From Protonemura montana (lineage: Eukaryota > Arthropoda > Insecta > Plecoptera > Nemouridae), in NCBI GenBank assembly GCA_947568835.1, contig OX387606.1:6262001-6326000 (forward strand): 64,000 nucleotides of DNA. The letters are read 5' to 3'. Shown here piece by piece: positions 14,142-26,214 of the stretch (positions are counted from its first letter, which is position 1; each line of letters starts with the position of its first letter). A program made the translations under genes and the position numbers. The notes under the pieces were generated by a model. The model was given only the letters and a program-made list of their open reading frames with translations, searched no databases and had not been told where the DNA came from.

Positions 14142-16515
14142 ATGTCTCGATATCGCGAGTGGGACCTTTCCTGCAAGGTTTACGTTGGAAACTTGGGTAG
14201 CAGTGCTTCTAAGCATGAGCTTGAGTCTGCATTTGGAAAATATGGACCGCTTCGCAACGTCTGGGTTGCAAGAAATCCTCCAGGATTTGCATTTGTTGAG
14301 TTTGAAGACCCTAGAGATGCAGAGGATGCAGTGCGTGGCCTCGATGGAACGTAAGTTACCTATAAACATACATTTTGTCTCTATTTAGTATTTTAACTAA
14401 CTAAAAAGCTAGTATAATCACACAATTTCTTTTGCAGCCGAATTTGCGGTACTCGTGTTCGGATTGAAATGTCTTCTGGTCGCAGTCGCAGGGGAGGCGG
14501 AGGAGGAGGTGGTGGTGGAGGAGGCGGCGGCGGCGGAGGAGGACGAAGGGGGTCAGTTCTAATAAGTTACTTAATGGTTTTTAGTACTTTCCGTAATCTC
14601 CTTAGCTTGCCAAGACACGAGACAACTATCTGAAGAGCTGGATAAATAATGTCAGTAGTCTGCGGCTTTTTTAAAAGCCTTTATTTGAAAATTGTTCGGA
14701 TAAAATGGATATGCTGGAAGCTACAAGTGTTTGCTGTTAATGGTATTATTTGTATTGCAAATTCAACATTTTTCTAGCCTAGTAAAGTGATTGCATACTT
14801 TATCATTTTAGCTGATCCGTTATCATGGTTTTGTAGGATTGTGCACAGATAAACATAAGTCGTCATAATATGAAGTTGCTTAGATGCTGATTTCTGCTAG
14901 TATAGTTTTTGTATCATTTGAGCACAAGCCAGCGGTGGTTGTTCAGTTTAGATGAGAGGATGATTGTCTGGGCAAGAGGTGGTTGCAAGATATTGCAAAA
15001 TGTTTGATATGACACAATTTACAGGAATTTCTTCTCGACTCTTGCCGGTCTACTATTACCACCTCTGGCACCAGACACCCTGAACTTCATGTTTTTGCTA
15101 CCAACATGATTGGGCTACCCAACCAACTTGTACAACCACCCATATGAAAAAATCTACGTTCAACTAGCTGCGAAAACGTCGCCACCACAAATCTGCACAT
15201 CCGTTTAGTAGAAAGCGCTCTCGGGTCACCACCGTCCATCGATAGCCACCGAAACCGACCGATATCCAAAATGTCGTCCTTCCACCTTGAGACCACCGCC
15301 TACACCATACCTGCCCATACGAGTGTCAAGGCAACCCTCAACACGACTGTATTCCACCGTCACTTGCCGTGATGCCACCAGTACCACCACCACCACCACC
15401 GGTCTCAGTCTCATCCACCTCTCTTCTGACTTCATATCAGCGCACACATCTAGCGCCGCCCAGCTACATTCAAGTCTGGTACTCTTATAAAAATAAATTC
15501 AATATTTAGTTTCATCTTTGAAAGATGTTGCAATTTGGATTTCAATTAGAAATGTAGACAACTCTTTTTTTTATATGTCGTTCAAAGTGAAGAAATCGCT
15601 AACACGTCTTTTTACAGTTTGGAAATAATAGCCAGTGACAGATCATTTAATTTTTGTGAGCGAAATAGTGTCCGATAAAAGCTTGCTTTTCATTTCCCTT
15701 TTGACAGCCACGTGTGGATGGGAGGGTTTCTTTCGGAATGCGCTAGAGCCGTGTGCCGTGTTTTCCCTAATAGCCGTGTTGGTGGATCCCCGGCTTGTTG
15801 TGTTAACGCCGCTTTCTTGTTGTAGCTCGCGCTCCCCGCGGAGGAGGAGTCATAGCCGGTCGCGCTCTCGTTCACGTACCCCCCGAAGATCGCGCTCCGA
15901 TTCCAGGGACCGAAGGTGAGCATTATGACTTAATAAATCAATTAATTAATTATTCCCTAATGTCTGGATGTAAAGCCCAATGGGCCAATTTCTAGTAGTA
16001 GTTGTATTTCTTGTTTCAATGGGCCAATAATTAGTTCCTTGCCCTTTCCCTCTTTCTTTTTCCCACTCTTGCCAGGTGTCCAGTCTTTTGGATTTGATAA
16101 AGGACGGGCAAGAAAGGGTTCATGTTAGTTCCTAATATTTTGAGAATGGGTTTTGATAAAGTGGCCAGATGTGGGTAGATACTGTTCTTTTGACTTTAAA
16201 ACAAATATCTGTGAAGATTTTATTGTTCCATCTGAATTGTTTCTGTAAATCACCCGAACTTTGTTTGAATTATATTTATTGATCAACACCTTTTTGTGAT
16301 TCCTTTTGAGTGGACTGGCAGCAGCTGTCTAAATTTAGTCACTTATTTCATTCTATTAATTGTTCATTGCATTATCCATTGTTTCAGTTTGTATGCACTT
16401 ACTTCCAAATGCTGTTTTTTTTTTTAATGATTGTAGCGATACCCAGTAACTTTTTTTATTACTTTTCCTCAGATTCATAATAAAAATCTTATCAATCTAT
16501 TTCCTTTTCAGATAA
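14142..16515 (+). CDS. Small SR splicing factor (Rbp1/SRSF3-like)
   Basis: RNA-binding splicing regulator acting in the nucleus on exonic enhancers. Coding exons: 14142-14350, 14438-14551, 15826-15915 and a last exon from 16512, giving 138 aa. The RRM covers about residues 10-80. RNP2 is VYVGNL and RNP1 is GFAFVEF, with the Rbp1/SRSF3-type [20 protein letters not shown] context. It is followed by a long glycine run (about residues 90-106) and a short RS domain rich in RS/SR dipeptides. The final exon contributes one base plus the stop codon: AG|A TAA. No zinc knuckle is seen, so SRSF7 is less likely. The 1.27-kb intron before the RS exon is much longer than the others and has an unusual C-rich island, discussed separately. 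Confidence 0.93.
15040..15490 (+). other. C-rich, ACC-repeat island in SR-gene intron
   Basis: This stretch is rich in C and A, with CACC/ACC words (a run of accaccaccacc near 15385), and has very different base use from the AT-rich DNA on both sides. Metazoan SR genes often carry autoregulated poison exons in their longest intron, so this could be one or an intronic enhancer. No open frame continues the protein through it. Function is inference. Confidence 0.35.
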
Positions 16516-17130
16516 GGGCACTCGTTTTGCCATCTGGATGCCTATGAGCTTGGCAGACACTTTCAATTATATGCAAAGTAACTATTAATGATGCCACACA
16601 TCTTGATCAACTTATAACATTTCATTTTCAAGTGTTTCGTGGTAGTATATTTAAGTAAGTAGTAGATGATGAGAAATCAGAACTGTGAATGTTGTACCTA
16701 CTGCAATAACCTGTTGTTTGTTTTTTTTTTCATATGTTTTGTACCTTTAAGATGAAGGGTGAACTTTGCTTTTTAAAGACGCAATAAGTTTAGGACTATC
16801 ATTCAATGTTAGTAGTTTTAACTTGACGACCCTAAATGCTGTAACAATTGCTATTACATAAATTCTTGCTGTCTGAAATATGATAATCATACGTAATTAG
16901 TTGATTTTGGTTAAGAACTTGTAAAATACACTTTTTACGGCTGACAAAAATTTTGTATTGTGATGTTTGTTTCTCTTCTATTAAAAGAACAGTTCCAAGA
17001 ATAGATGCATTTCATTTATTGTTTCCTTTAAAGTTTTAATATATTGGATATTTATGCAGTGATACGGTCATGTATCCATTATTGAGTTCTCGGACATCTT
17101 TACAAGCTAGCTTTAATTAGGAAAGTTCCT
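16516..17130. other. SR-gene 3' UTR and flank
   Basis: AT-rich DNA following the SR-protein stop codon. It probably holds the 3' UTR. A clear AATAAA could not be assigned and I see no other coding or RNA feature. Confidence 0.4.
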
Positions 17131-17186
17131 AATAATAAAATAAACCATGCATTGCAAGGGTTTGCAATTTAAATCAGATTTTGCAT
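17131..17186 (+). repeat. Isolated 50-bp GCATTGCAAGGGTTTGCAA block
   Basis: Second solitary copy of the block found next to the tRNA-like elements at 7.5-7.9 kb and 45.9 kb, here with small differences. Confidence 0.5.
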
Positions 17187-17462
17187 TAGAGAGTTACTTC
17201 TTCAAATTATTTTGGATAAAGCGTGCAAACAGGAATAAACGGTTTTTATATTTCATTGTAATGCCTATGATGGTAAGCTATCCTTTGCATTATACTGACA
17301 TCATACATTTCAGCACTCGTATTGTCAATCGCTTCATTTGGCAATAAATGGCAAACAATTGCTTCGCCTCTCTTGGGTTTGTATTTGTTGTGGTTTTATA
17401 ACAAATATTTCCATGTGTAACTATCAGTCACATATGCCTTCTCAAAAATTGGTTCCTGACTG

Positions 17463-18867
17463 GACCCTTATTCACTAACTTTTTCCGAAGCGATAGCCGC
17501 GGCAGTAGCTGCGAAAGCCGCAATGTCACACAATTAGCATTCGCTAACTTTTTCACTATCCGAAGCCGCGAGTTTCAGACACGAATGCGGCGTTCAAATC
17601 TGGCTCGATGCGGCTGCGTATTTGGGTGAAGTGAGGTTAAAGAGACGTAAACTTGTGTGGCAGCCGCGGCAAACGAGAAGTTATTTTGTGTGATATTTTT
17701 CCGTTTCGTGCGTTGACATATTTCGGTATTTATTTATTTAATGCTGCGTACAATTACATAGTATTTGTGTGAGCCTAAGTGCTAAGGAACATTTGCCGTA
17801 AAGATGATTGCAATTATGACTTAGTAGAAATTAAAAATAAATACAATGTGATAAAGATTAATAATAATAATGACTAATGAGTATATGTGAAATGGGTTTA
17901 AAATCAAGGACAAAGGATTTACTTCTGGCTAAATTTTTTTAAATTCTACATTTGGAAAAGAAAAACTCCTAAAATGGCGCTTTTTCACCAAGTTCAGGAT
18001 AGCACACAAGTCAAAGTAAATTGATCTCCCATAAAAGAATATTAACCAAAAGTTTAATCCTCGATCAGTTTATCAGAATCTGATGGCGAATTACATAGTA
18101 TTTGTGTGAGCCTAAGTGCTAAGGAACATTTGCCGTAAAGATGATTGCAATTATGACTTAGTAGAAATTAAAAATAAATACAATGTGATAAAGATTAATA
18201 ATAATAATGAGTATATGTGAAATGGGTTTAAAATCAAGGACAAAGGATTTACTTCTGGCTAAATTTTTTTAAATTCTACATTTGGAAAAGAAAAACTCCT
18301 AAAATGGCGCTTTTTCACCAAGTTCAGGATAGCACACAAGTCAAAGTAAATTGATCTCCCATAAAAGAATATTAACCAAAAGTTTAATCCTCGATCAGTT
18401 TATCAGAATCTGATGGCGAGAGGTTGTCGTCGATGGCGGTGGGAAATGGATTGTGTACCCACATATTTTCCAACTTGCAATTCCTTGGGATAAATGCACA
18501 AAGCATAAAGGATGAAGGCATTGAGCGAAGGAAATGTTTCGAAAATATCTTCTTTTGTTAGCAATATCCAAATTCCAGGTTTTTTTAATCCATCTGTCTT
18601 GTTTTGCCATTTTAAATTGGCTGGATATTGGCCCTTACAAGCTTGTCATCTGTCACTTGTCATCCAAAAATATTTGAATTTCTGCTTATTTAGCAGAGTT
18701 ATCAATGACATTTACGGCTGTTTCGCGATTCCGCCGCAAGGTCGAACTACAAATATTTAGGGAATACAAAACTTTGCGGATTTCGGATTTGGCCGAGTTC
18801 GACCGATGGCCAAAAGCCGCAGTTTCAAAGCCGCACCAAATACGCACCGAGTTAGTGAATAGAGTCC
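17463..18867. mobile_element. TIR element inserted in the tRNA-like repeat
   Basis: The ends are inverted: TATTCACTAAC near 17470 and GTTAGTGAATA near 18855, followed inward on both sides by related GC-rich GCCGC words. About 1.4 kb long with no recognisable transposase, so non-autonomous. The target-site duplication is unclear (perhaps TGG), so the superfamily is not assigned. It interrupts a tRNA-like SINE copy. Confidence 0.6.
17752..18418 (+). repeat. 337-bp near-identical tandem duplication
   Basis: Unit 1 is 17752-18088 and unit 2 is 18089-18418. I see one 7-base deletion in unit 2 (after the aataataat run) and otherwise no clear difference. The duplication lies wholly inside the TIR element. 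Near-identity indicates a recent event or an assembly duplication. Confidence 0.85.
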
Positions 18868-19080
18868 TGGGGACTCAAACCCTGATCTCCACCTGTTGTG
18901 GTGTGGCTCTAACCAATTACTTAGCCTTTTTGAGAGGATTTGCATTTCATGAGAATGATGGATATCTCCAAAGAGTAGTCATGAGGCTGTGACCACTTAC
19001 ATCACTCCGATTCCAGTGACGCTATACTTCATCACAACCATTCAATTTTGATTAACTCCAATTTGACGTAGGATACATCT

Positions 19081-20124
19081 TTTGCTGTGAAATTCTTTAT
19101 TTACATTTTAAATGCATGCAACGGGCTAACTGGCAAACTAAAAGAAATTGTTGAGTTTGTTGTTGAATTTGTTGTTTAGTACTTACAATCTATGGATTCA
19201 CTATTGTATTTATTAATTATTTTTATAAAGTATTTGGGCAAAAACATCCTGATGTCTGCACAACGCCACCAGCCATGATCAAAGACCATGGCTGAAATCT
19301 ACAGATGGCCAATCTACAGTGTTCCTGTGTAATTTTGCTTGCATCTTGTTGCATTCTTCCTTAAAAAACTGCGTACTACATGTATTAGCGTTATATTAGG
19401 CAGAGAACCAGATAGATGGTGGTCTAGGTGAATTGTGGTCCAAAGGTCAATTGGGATGGTGATAGGCAAAGCTATTTGGTATATGATAAGGTAGATAAGA
19501 GGGATTTACTTAATCATTTGGTAGGTTAAATGATGTAGACATGTTACCTTTTCTATGCTCTGATGTAACTTTAATTACTGTGATCATGCCATGCTAGACA
19601 GTTGATCCAGATATGTGAATTGATAACGTGCCGATCGCTTTATTTTTTGCTGTAATGAGTAATGCATGACCAAATATTATTGCAGAAAGAAAATTAGAAA
19701 GATTTTGAAGGGTTTAAAATATCTTAATTTAAGAGTCTGGGATTCATAATTGCTGCACGAGTTCCATGATGCCGGGCGGAAGGAACAGGTTAGAATTATC
19801 AGACAACCTCGCCCACTGGGCACATTTTTTTATGTGTCAAAATAGCGGCATTAGCAGTAAAGCAAGTCGTTATTTCGGAATGTGTATTTAACTAGAATTT
19901 GATCATAATTAATAAGTCCTGAGGTATTTTCAAAAGTCTCATTTAATTCTGATGTGTGCTGATTATCCTAGTTCCAATTGTTTGTTTGCATTTTGTAATT
20001 TTTAGGTTATGCTACTTTACTGGGCTTAGCAGCATACTTTGAAAATAGATTGCTAGCAAAAATCCCACCAAAACTATTCTGAGAACGGTTTCTGCTGAAG
20101 ACTGACTTTTTTGAGAATATCAAG
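19081..20124. other. Upstream region of the MFSD6-like gene
   Basis: AT-rich DNA with no recognisable gene. Its right end must contain the 5' UTR and perhaps the promoter of the transporter whose ATG is at 20125. No specific element could be assigned. Confidence 0.4.
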
Positions 20125-23100
20125 ATGGGGAAATTTACAATAAACAAGAAATTGCTTCCTGTGAAAGCGCAATATTTTCTTTGGAATGCAGGTAAGCAAT
20201 GTTCACTCCATGGATACCTAGGTACCTGCCATAGATTTATTAGCAAGCTTACTAGAATCGCACATACATAGTATTTAAGAATCTCTTTGCCATAATTAAA
20301 AATCTCGCAGTTTCTATTCCTCATGTTAATGACGTAACAGATTTATTTTTATTTGGGGTGATTTAACATTGTAGCTGTTAAAATTGCAAAAATGTAAGAC
20401 AGATATATTTTCTCATATTATAATATGAGAAAATATATAATATAAAGTAGCTATAGCTACTTTATTTAACTGTGTTCAAGTTACACATAAAAATGGACAT
20501 GATACAGATACTATTTAAGCAATATTCAAGGGGTATGTATAATTAAATGTTCAAATTTCTAGGTACGGCACCAATTGTTCCATTCCTTCCTACATATGCT
20601 CGTCAGCTTGGATTTTCAAGTGTAATCGTCGGAACTATATACACAATCATGCCAGTGGCAGGGATGATTGCCAAACCCATCTTCGGGGCCTTAGCAGACC
20701 GAACTCAAAAGCAAAAAATGATGTTTATCTTGTTTCAATTCATCACTGCACTAGCATTCTTCAACATTCAATTCCTTCCTGAAATTCCAACGGAAACGCA
20801 CACACAGCTGGACTGCAAAGGCAATGAAACATTCTTTGCAGTCTGTGGAGAAAATGGTGGAGATTCTTGTGTAGTCGAGCAAATATTGGCCCAGACTGAC
20901 AGCGTCGGAACTGTTCATTGCCGGGTAAGTCTTGATGCATAAGAGTTGTATAGAAAAAATAATGTGTATAGTTGATTTTATGCATGGCTATAAAATCAAA
21001 TCAATAGGAGAAATAATTTGTTTAGATGTATTTGTGAAGCAGGAGATCTAGCGGAGCCGAGAGATTCCACATTGTATATTGATATTATTATTTCAAGCTA
21101 ATATTTTTTCACGGAAGAATTTATTTCTCAACAGGCAAACTGCAATGTCACCGACGAATCACTTTGGGATGAACTTTGCACATCATGGCATGTACAAGAA
21201 TATTGCACACAGCAAATGAAGATACCAAACACATTGAGGTTCACAGCAAAAGTTCCAGCTGCTCACACCCTTCAAGAGAAAGATTGCACATATCTCAGAG
21301 TGGGTCGAGCAGTATTTGCAGATGGAAAAGAGCATGTGCCATACTGTGACAGGCTCGTTTCCAGTCCATGTCATGTTCATTGCGCCAATGCAGCACTGAC
21401 GAAACTTTTGGGGAAAAGATCACTTGGTGAAATCACGTGTCAAGTCGAGACTAACTTAAAGATCTGTGGCAATGATGAGACTCTGGCTCAAGACGTTATT
21501 AATGGATTAGGAAATGGAAATATTGATTGTGAGGTAAGTTCCTTGGTTTTGCTATTTTCTTTTCGAAGGAAAGTCATTTCTGAGTCCAGACACACCAAGG
21601 GAAACCTAGGCTCTTGGTTGAATCGATAGCACCCCAAACAATTTTGTCACTTCATGAAATATTTAAATGAGAAATAAAAATGAGGCCCTAGTAAGTTACC
21701 TAATGATTTTGTTACCTGTAGTAAGTTGTAGATTGAATCTTTTTATTTTAACATTGTATGAAATAAATCTGTCTAATAAAACTAAGTCTAGCAATTTACA
21801 AATAACAAACTTCGAACGGACGCATCAAATTATAAATAATGTTTTTTGTTTGATCAGGTCGAATGCCCTAATTCCGATGCCACATTGTTAAAGGAAGTGT
21901 GCTCGAAATGGAAAGTCCCGCTTTACTGTCCCAGCCGTGTTGACTCCAACAACTCTTTGACAAGCAGCAACCTTGAGTTCAGCCTTGACGTGCCGCTTAA
22001 TGGTACAGAGCAACGTGATGAGTGCACGTATTTCCGCGTGGCGAGCACAAAATTCTTTGATGACACGCCCCACACGCCTTACTGCGTCGACGCCAGCCGC
22101 AACGAGTGTCAGATGACGTGCGATAATAAGCTTGTCAATGATCTTATCAAGGGCCAGGCGACTAACTTGATACCTGCTACCAGCCTCTACCAGTTCTGGC
22201 TGTTCTTTGCCCTGATGTTGCTGAGTTGGTGCGGAATGGCAGTTGTCGTCAGCGTTGGAGATGCAATTTGCTTCGAGATGCTGGGTATGTTCTTTATTCT
22301 GGCATGCAAAACGACTGATAATTAAAATTAAAGCCTGGTTGTATACAGAATAGAAGGGTTGGAAGAGGCAACGATGTCTACTAGAAAGCATTTGCTACAA
22401 GAGATGTTTAATTTATATCTTTCTTACTAAATGTCACTAAATACATTTAAACTTAAAATTTTTATACGAAATAAAATATCTGTTTTCAGCTAAAAGTGAG
22501 ACAAAGAAGGCACATCTTTTGACTTCCTTACATTCTTAATGTCGTTTTTCCTTCAATTCTACCCCTTTCATGCTGACACCTCATAAGCTTACCACCTTTA
22601 TCTGAATATTTTTCAGGACCTAACCCGTCTCACTACGGCCGTCAGAGGCTGTGGGGCTCAGTGGGCTGGGGTATTTTCTCGCTCCTTGCGGGATTCCTTG
22701 TAGACGCATTCAGTAAGGGCAACCTAGTGAAGGACTACACGCCGGTCTTTTACCTCATGCTGGTCATGATTGTGCTTGACATGATCGTGTCTTCACGACT
22801 GAAGGTTGGTACCCGTAGATCATTTGTATTATCGTATGATGACCTTTACCAGACTATCATAGCGCTAATGTTAAATGTCTTTAAGAGCAATAGCCGCCAA
22901 ATGACAAAAATGGAGGATGCCACTCGTGGTGTCACCGTCGTTTCTAGCATTTGAGACTGGTTTACGCTCGATCAATCTTTAATAATGGCTCAATGCTCAA
23001 CGATCGATAATAATGTATCGATATTTTGAGCTGTTAATATTTCGCTGTGGAGGTTTGTTTAAAACGACTGCTGCAAGCACCATCGGTGGCATCTTCTGTT

Positions 23101-26100
23101 GACACATAGTACCAGCTTGCTTGCTCCGCAGAAAAATTAATATTTACTTTGGCTCTCTGACCATACTCGTAAACTTGATGCCGTTACCTTTTAGTGGACT
23201 TACTCTAGCGATTGGGCAATTTCAAACACAATGGAGAACAAACCTTAATTTGTGCGGAGCAGATTGTCATTTGGTTCAATTTTCATCCAAACGCAAAATT
23301 GGGAAAAACAGCTGCTCAAGAGCAATTTTTCTTAGCTAGCTATCTGGCAAATTCAAGAAATTGCTTTTGCCCCCAGTACAAGCAATCGAAGATGTCGAGC
23401 AGCATTGCACGGGACGTTGGTCGTCTGCTTGGAGATGTTCGCATCGTCGTCTTTCTGCTCTGGTGCATTTTCGTCGGCCTCTGCACTGGCATGGTCTGGA
23501 ACTTTCTCTTCTGGTGCGTCTCATTCCCTCTCATTCAGTCTAATCCCCTCTTGCAGATCCAGCAGACACTGTAAAGGGCAGTTGCATTACCACGCTACAT
23601 CTATGTTGTCAATGGTAGTTTGGAGTCTGCTTGTATGTTCCTAGCTACTTCTAGTTGAACAGCTGGACACCATATTTATTTTAGTTTTTGCTCAAATAAA
23701 TTTGAGTGTTGGCTTTTGGTAATTTTGACTGACAGTGACATACCTTAAAATAATTCGATGGTATTTGAATGTGACCACAACTCATTGATATCAATCACCC
23801 AGTGATTTTCCTAATGATAGTGAAAGCCTTTGCTATTAGTTTGTCCACAATTCCCAAATTGATATTACATAGGACATTAAACTGTTATTTATCTTTGATT
23901 TCACCAATTTCAGAATGAAGTGTGAATGAGTTCTACAGGTGCCACCTTTTGGCACTGCTTTGAATTAGAAGCTTTTAAAAATAAAAGCATTAGTGCCGTA
24001 CTCAATGGTGCCTCACAGCATACACATATGCGGTCGCTGATGGGAGAGCTTTGTCAGACAGATCTTTAGTAGCTGCCAGAGTTGAGCTAGAAGTAACTGT
24101 GTGCCTGACTTGAATTTGCAAAATTATAGGCACCTGGAGGATCTGGCATCGGTCGAGGGTTGTGATGCTCACAAGTGGATCAAGACGTTGGAAGGGCTTG
24201 TTATGGGAATCCAGACGTTTGGCGGGGAACTGCCTTTCTTCTTCGTCTCAGGTAGGTACCATCAGAGGGTGCTAGTGGCACTTTCCTTTTCATTTTGGAT
24301 TTTTTTGTACTTTTAACTAGGATAGATTGATTTGACTAATCACACAGTTTTATTATTGCCACTTCATTGCAGATTCAGAAGCAGATTATTTAAGTACTTG
24401 TTGATTACCTTTTTGCCCTGTAATTTTGGTCAAAACCTTTGTTATGGGCTATTTATTTGATGTACTTATTTTATAATTTACAAATGACAAATTAATACTG
24501 GTGGTAAATTTTACATTATATTTATAACACTATACTATAACAGTATTACTTTCCTTCATACCATTTCAAACAAATTTTCCTTGATTCAGTTGTTTTCTCA
24601 AATCTTCTAGTTTTATATGTCTAATATCAATAATCATTCAAGCATTGCAGTCTTTGCTAGTTCTGTTGAGTAACAAAAACTTCTCTGCATCCTTCCTACT
24701 TCCTTTAAAAATTACATTTAAATCTTTATTCCTTCTACAAAAAAAATAATAATAATATATTTATTGTCAAAGATTAAACATAACAGTTGTTTTACAGTCA
24801 TTCACAAAGAAATAAAAACCAAAAACATAGCGAACACATCATTTTCCAAAGTTATAAAATTTGTCTAAGGTATAAAAGCAATTTTCAATTAAAAAAACTT
24901 TCAGTCGTTTTTTAAATTGCATATCTTCTTTAATCTGCAGCTTTTCATATATCTGTAAAAATTACAAATCCTTTCCTTTAGAGATATCAACTTAAGAGAT
25001 CACAGCTTAAGTGATATAAGTATTCATTGGTATTCATTCTAAAATGCTCAAATTTATTTTCTTTATCAATAACTAATAAGAGCAGTATGGGTTATTCATT
25101 ATCTAAGGCTTTGCTAAGTGCCAAATGTCTTATTAACTCTCTTTGGTGTAAATACCCTAAGTAAAACAACTGTCAGTAATAACAAGCAATAACATTTTTT
25201 GTCAGGTTGGGTCATCAACAAGATCGGACACGTGCACGCAATGTCACTGGTGTTATTTGCATTTGGCGTTCGTTTTGTGCTATACTCCCTGCTGGTGAAC
25301 CCATGGTGGTGTCTACCGATCGAGCTACTTCAGGGCGTCACATTTGGCATATTCTACTCCACAATGGCGTCCTACGCTAGCATCGTGGCACCTCGGGGAA
25401 CCGAGGCCACCGTACAAGGACTCGTTGGTGCTGTTTTTGAAGGAATAGGTCAGTAGATTAGTTTTATCTGGATTCACACAAGTTTATTTTTTTCAAAATA
25501 TTCACTTGGGAAGTGTATGACAGGTACCTGGATGACACGTTTACTGCTTAGACAAGAGTTTTATTACAAAAAGGTAGGAATGCCAAAAGGCTGGTATATG
25601 AGTTTCGAAAGGGGGTAGAAAAAAACACCACTTGCCAAGGTGAGAATGGTCAATTGCAAAAGATGAACGTAGATGTACCACATTTTGCCTCCTGCCTTGT
25701 TCAATTAAGATGGCCTTATACATTTTCCAGCCTTTTGACATTCTTACCTTTTAAAAGAAACTCAATTATAATTTAACTTTCTATACAATTTAAATAATAA
25801 TTGAAATGGTCCAAAGACACTGCACATAGAAACAGTAAAGTTGTGACGGGAGACTGTTTGTAAAACTCTTGTAAAAAAGTGTACAATTGCATTGTTCCAG
25901 GGGTCTCGTTGGGGAGTTTCACGGGGGGCATTCTGTTCAAAGTGTCCGGCGGCTCGGCGGCCTATCTTTACTACGGAATCGCGGCATTTGTTATGTTTTT
26001 ACTACATGTAATCGTGCAGTTTTTTTTGCAAAAACGTAAACTAACCGAAGGTAAGTAAGGTGAGGTACGTGGGAATGTAGTGCATGCCTTATGATGTATG

Positions 26101-26214
26101 TGTTCTAGTGAATTAAACCATTTTGAAAAAAAATCCATGTTTTTTTTTTCAGAGGAACCACAAATCGTGGTCTACAATTCTGATGAAGAGATTCATATGC
26201 TAAGCTCAAAATAG
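20125..26214 (+). CDS. MFSD6-like major facilitator superfamily transporter
   Basis: Predicted multi-pass membrane protein of the MFSD6 (macrophage MHC receptor 2-like) family; the substrate is not known with certainty. Ten exons: 20125-20191, 20563-20924, 21135-21533, 21858-22284, 22617-22804, 23377-23513, 24130-24251, 25206-25448, 25901-26050, 26153-26214; 718 aa plus stop, all phases consistent. N-terminal MFS signatures are APIVPFLPTYARQLG and GALADRTQKQ. A very long Cys-rich extramembrane loop (about residues 90-400) comes from the ends of exons 2, 3 and 4 and looks internally duplicated. The second half contains GPNPSHYGRQRLWGSVGWG, FLLWCIFVGLCTGMVWNFLF, WHLEDLA, QTFGGELPFFFVSGW and YASIVAPRGTEATVQGL, all MFSD6-like. 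The tail is short and acidic (NSDEEIHML). Exon 6 could start at 23377 or, using a nearby AG, at 23383. Confidence 0.92.
20403..20465. repeat. Two adjacent perfect palindromes
   Basis: 20403-20438 is a perfect 36-bp palindrome centred on TATTA|TAATA. Three bases later, 20442-20465 is a perfect 24-bp palindrome centred on GCTA|TAGC. Both are in intron 1 of the MFSD6-like gene. They could form cruciforms or RNA hairpins; no function is evident. Confidence 0.8.
22830..23190 (-). mobile_element. MITE-like repeat family A, copy 3
   Basis: Read on the minus strand it has the family order: GATGGTGCTTGCAGCAGTC, ATCGATACATTATTATCGATCG, CATCCTCCATTTTTGTC, TTTAACATTAGCGCTATG. The outer end shares ctctgaccatactcgtaaac with copy 2. 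It fills most of the MFSD6 intron 22805-23376. Confidence 0.65.
24725..24960 (-). repeat. Possible non-LTR retrotransposon 3' tail
   Basis: On the minus strand an AT-rich stretch ends in GACAATAAATATATTATT followed by (ATT)n and poly-T. This is the form of a polyadenylation signal plus simple-repeat tail of non-LTR elements. No coding remnant was seen. It lies in the MFSD6 intron 24252-25205. Confidence 0.35.
25569..25754. mobile_element. Short MITE with ~26-bp inverted ends
   Basis: The left end is AAAAGGTAGGAATGCCAAAA followed by GGCTGG. The right end is the near-perfect inverse, CCAGCC then TTTTGACATTCTTACCTTTT. Total length is about 186 bp, in the MFSD6 intron 25449-25900. A related sequence with the same left end (gagtgccaataggctggtaaatgaac) is at about 26515-26660. 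Confidence 0.6.

Larger units (their letters stand above)
17440..19080 (-). mobile_element. Diverged tRNA-like element copy, split by a later insertion
   Basis: The minus-strand sequence of 18868-19080 reproduces the order of the 7.4- and 45.6-kb copies: CAAATTGGAGTTA, TATAGCGTCACTGGAATC, GTGGTCACAGCCTCATG, a tRNA-like A-box region and GGGTTTGAGTCCCC. The remaining end (cttctcaaaaattgg) is at 17440-17460, on the other side of the TIR element at about 17463-18867. The original element was therefore about 250 bp and has been interrupted. Confidence 0.6.

Noticed and set aside
15226..15447. Short frames in the C-rich island of the SR-gene intron as a separate gene
   Set aside because: No family resemblance, arising from CCA/ACC low complexity.
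17752..18418. CRISPR-like or satellite array
   Set aside because: Only two long units without spacers, in an animal genome; a simple tandem duplication explains it.
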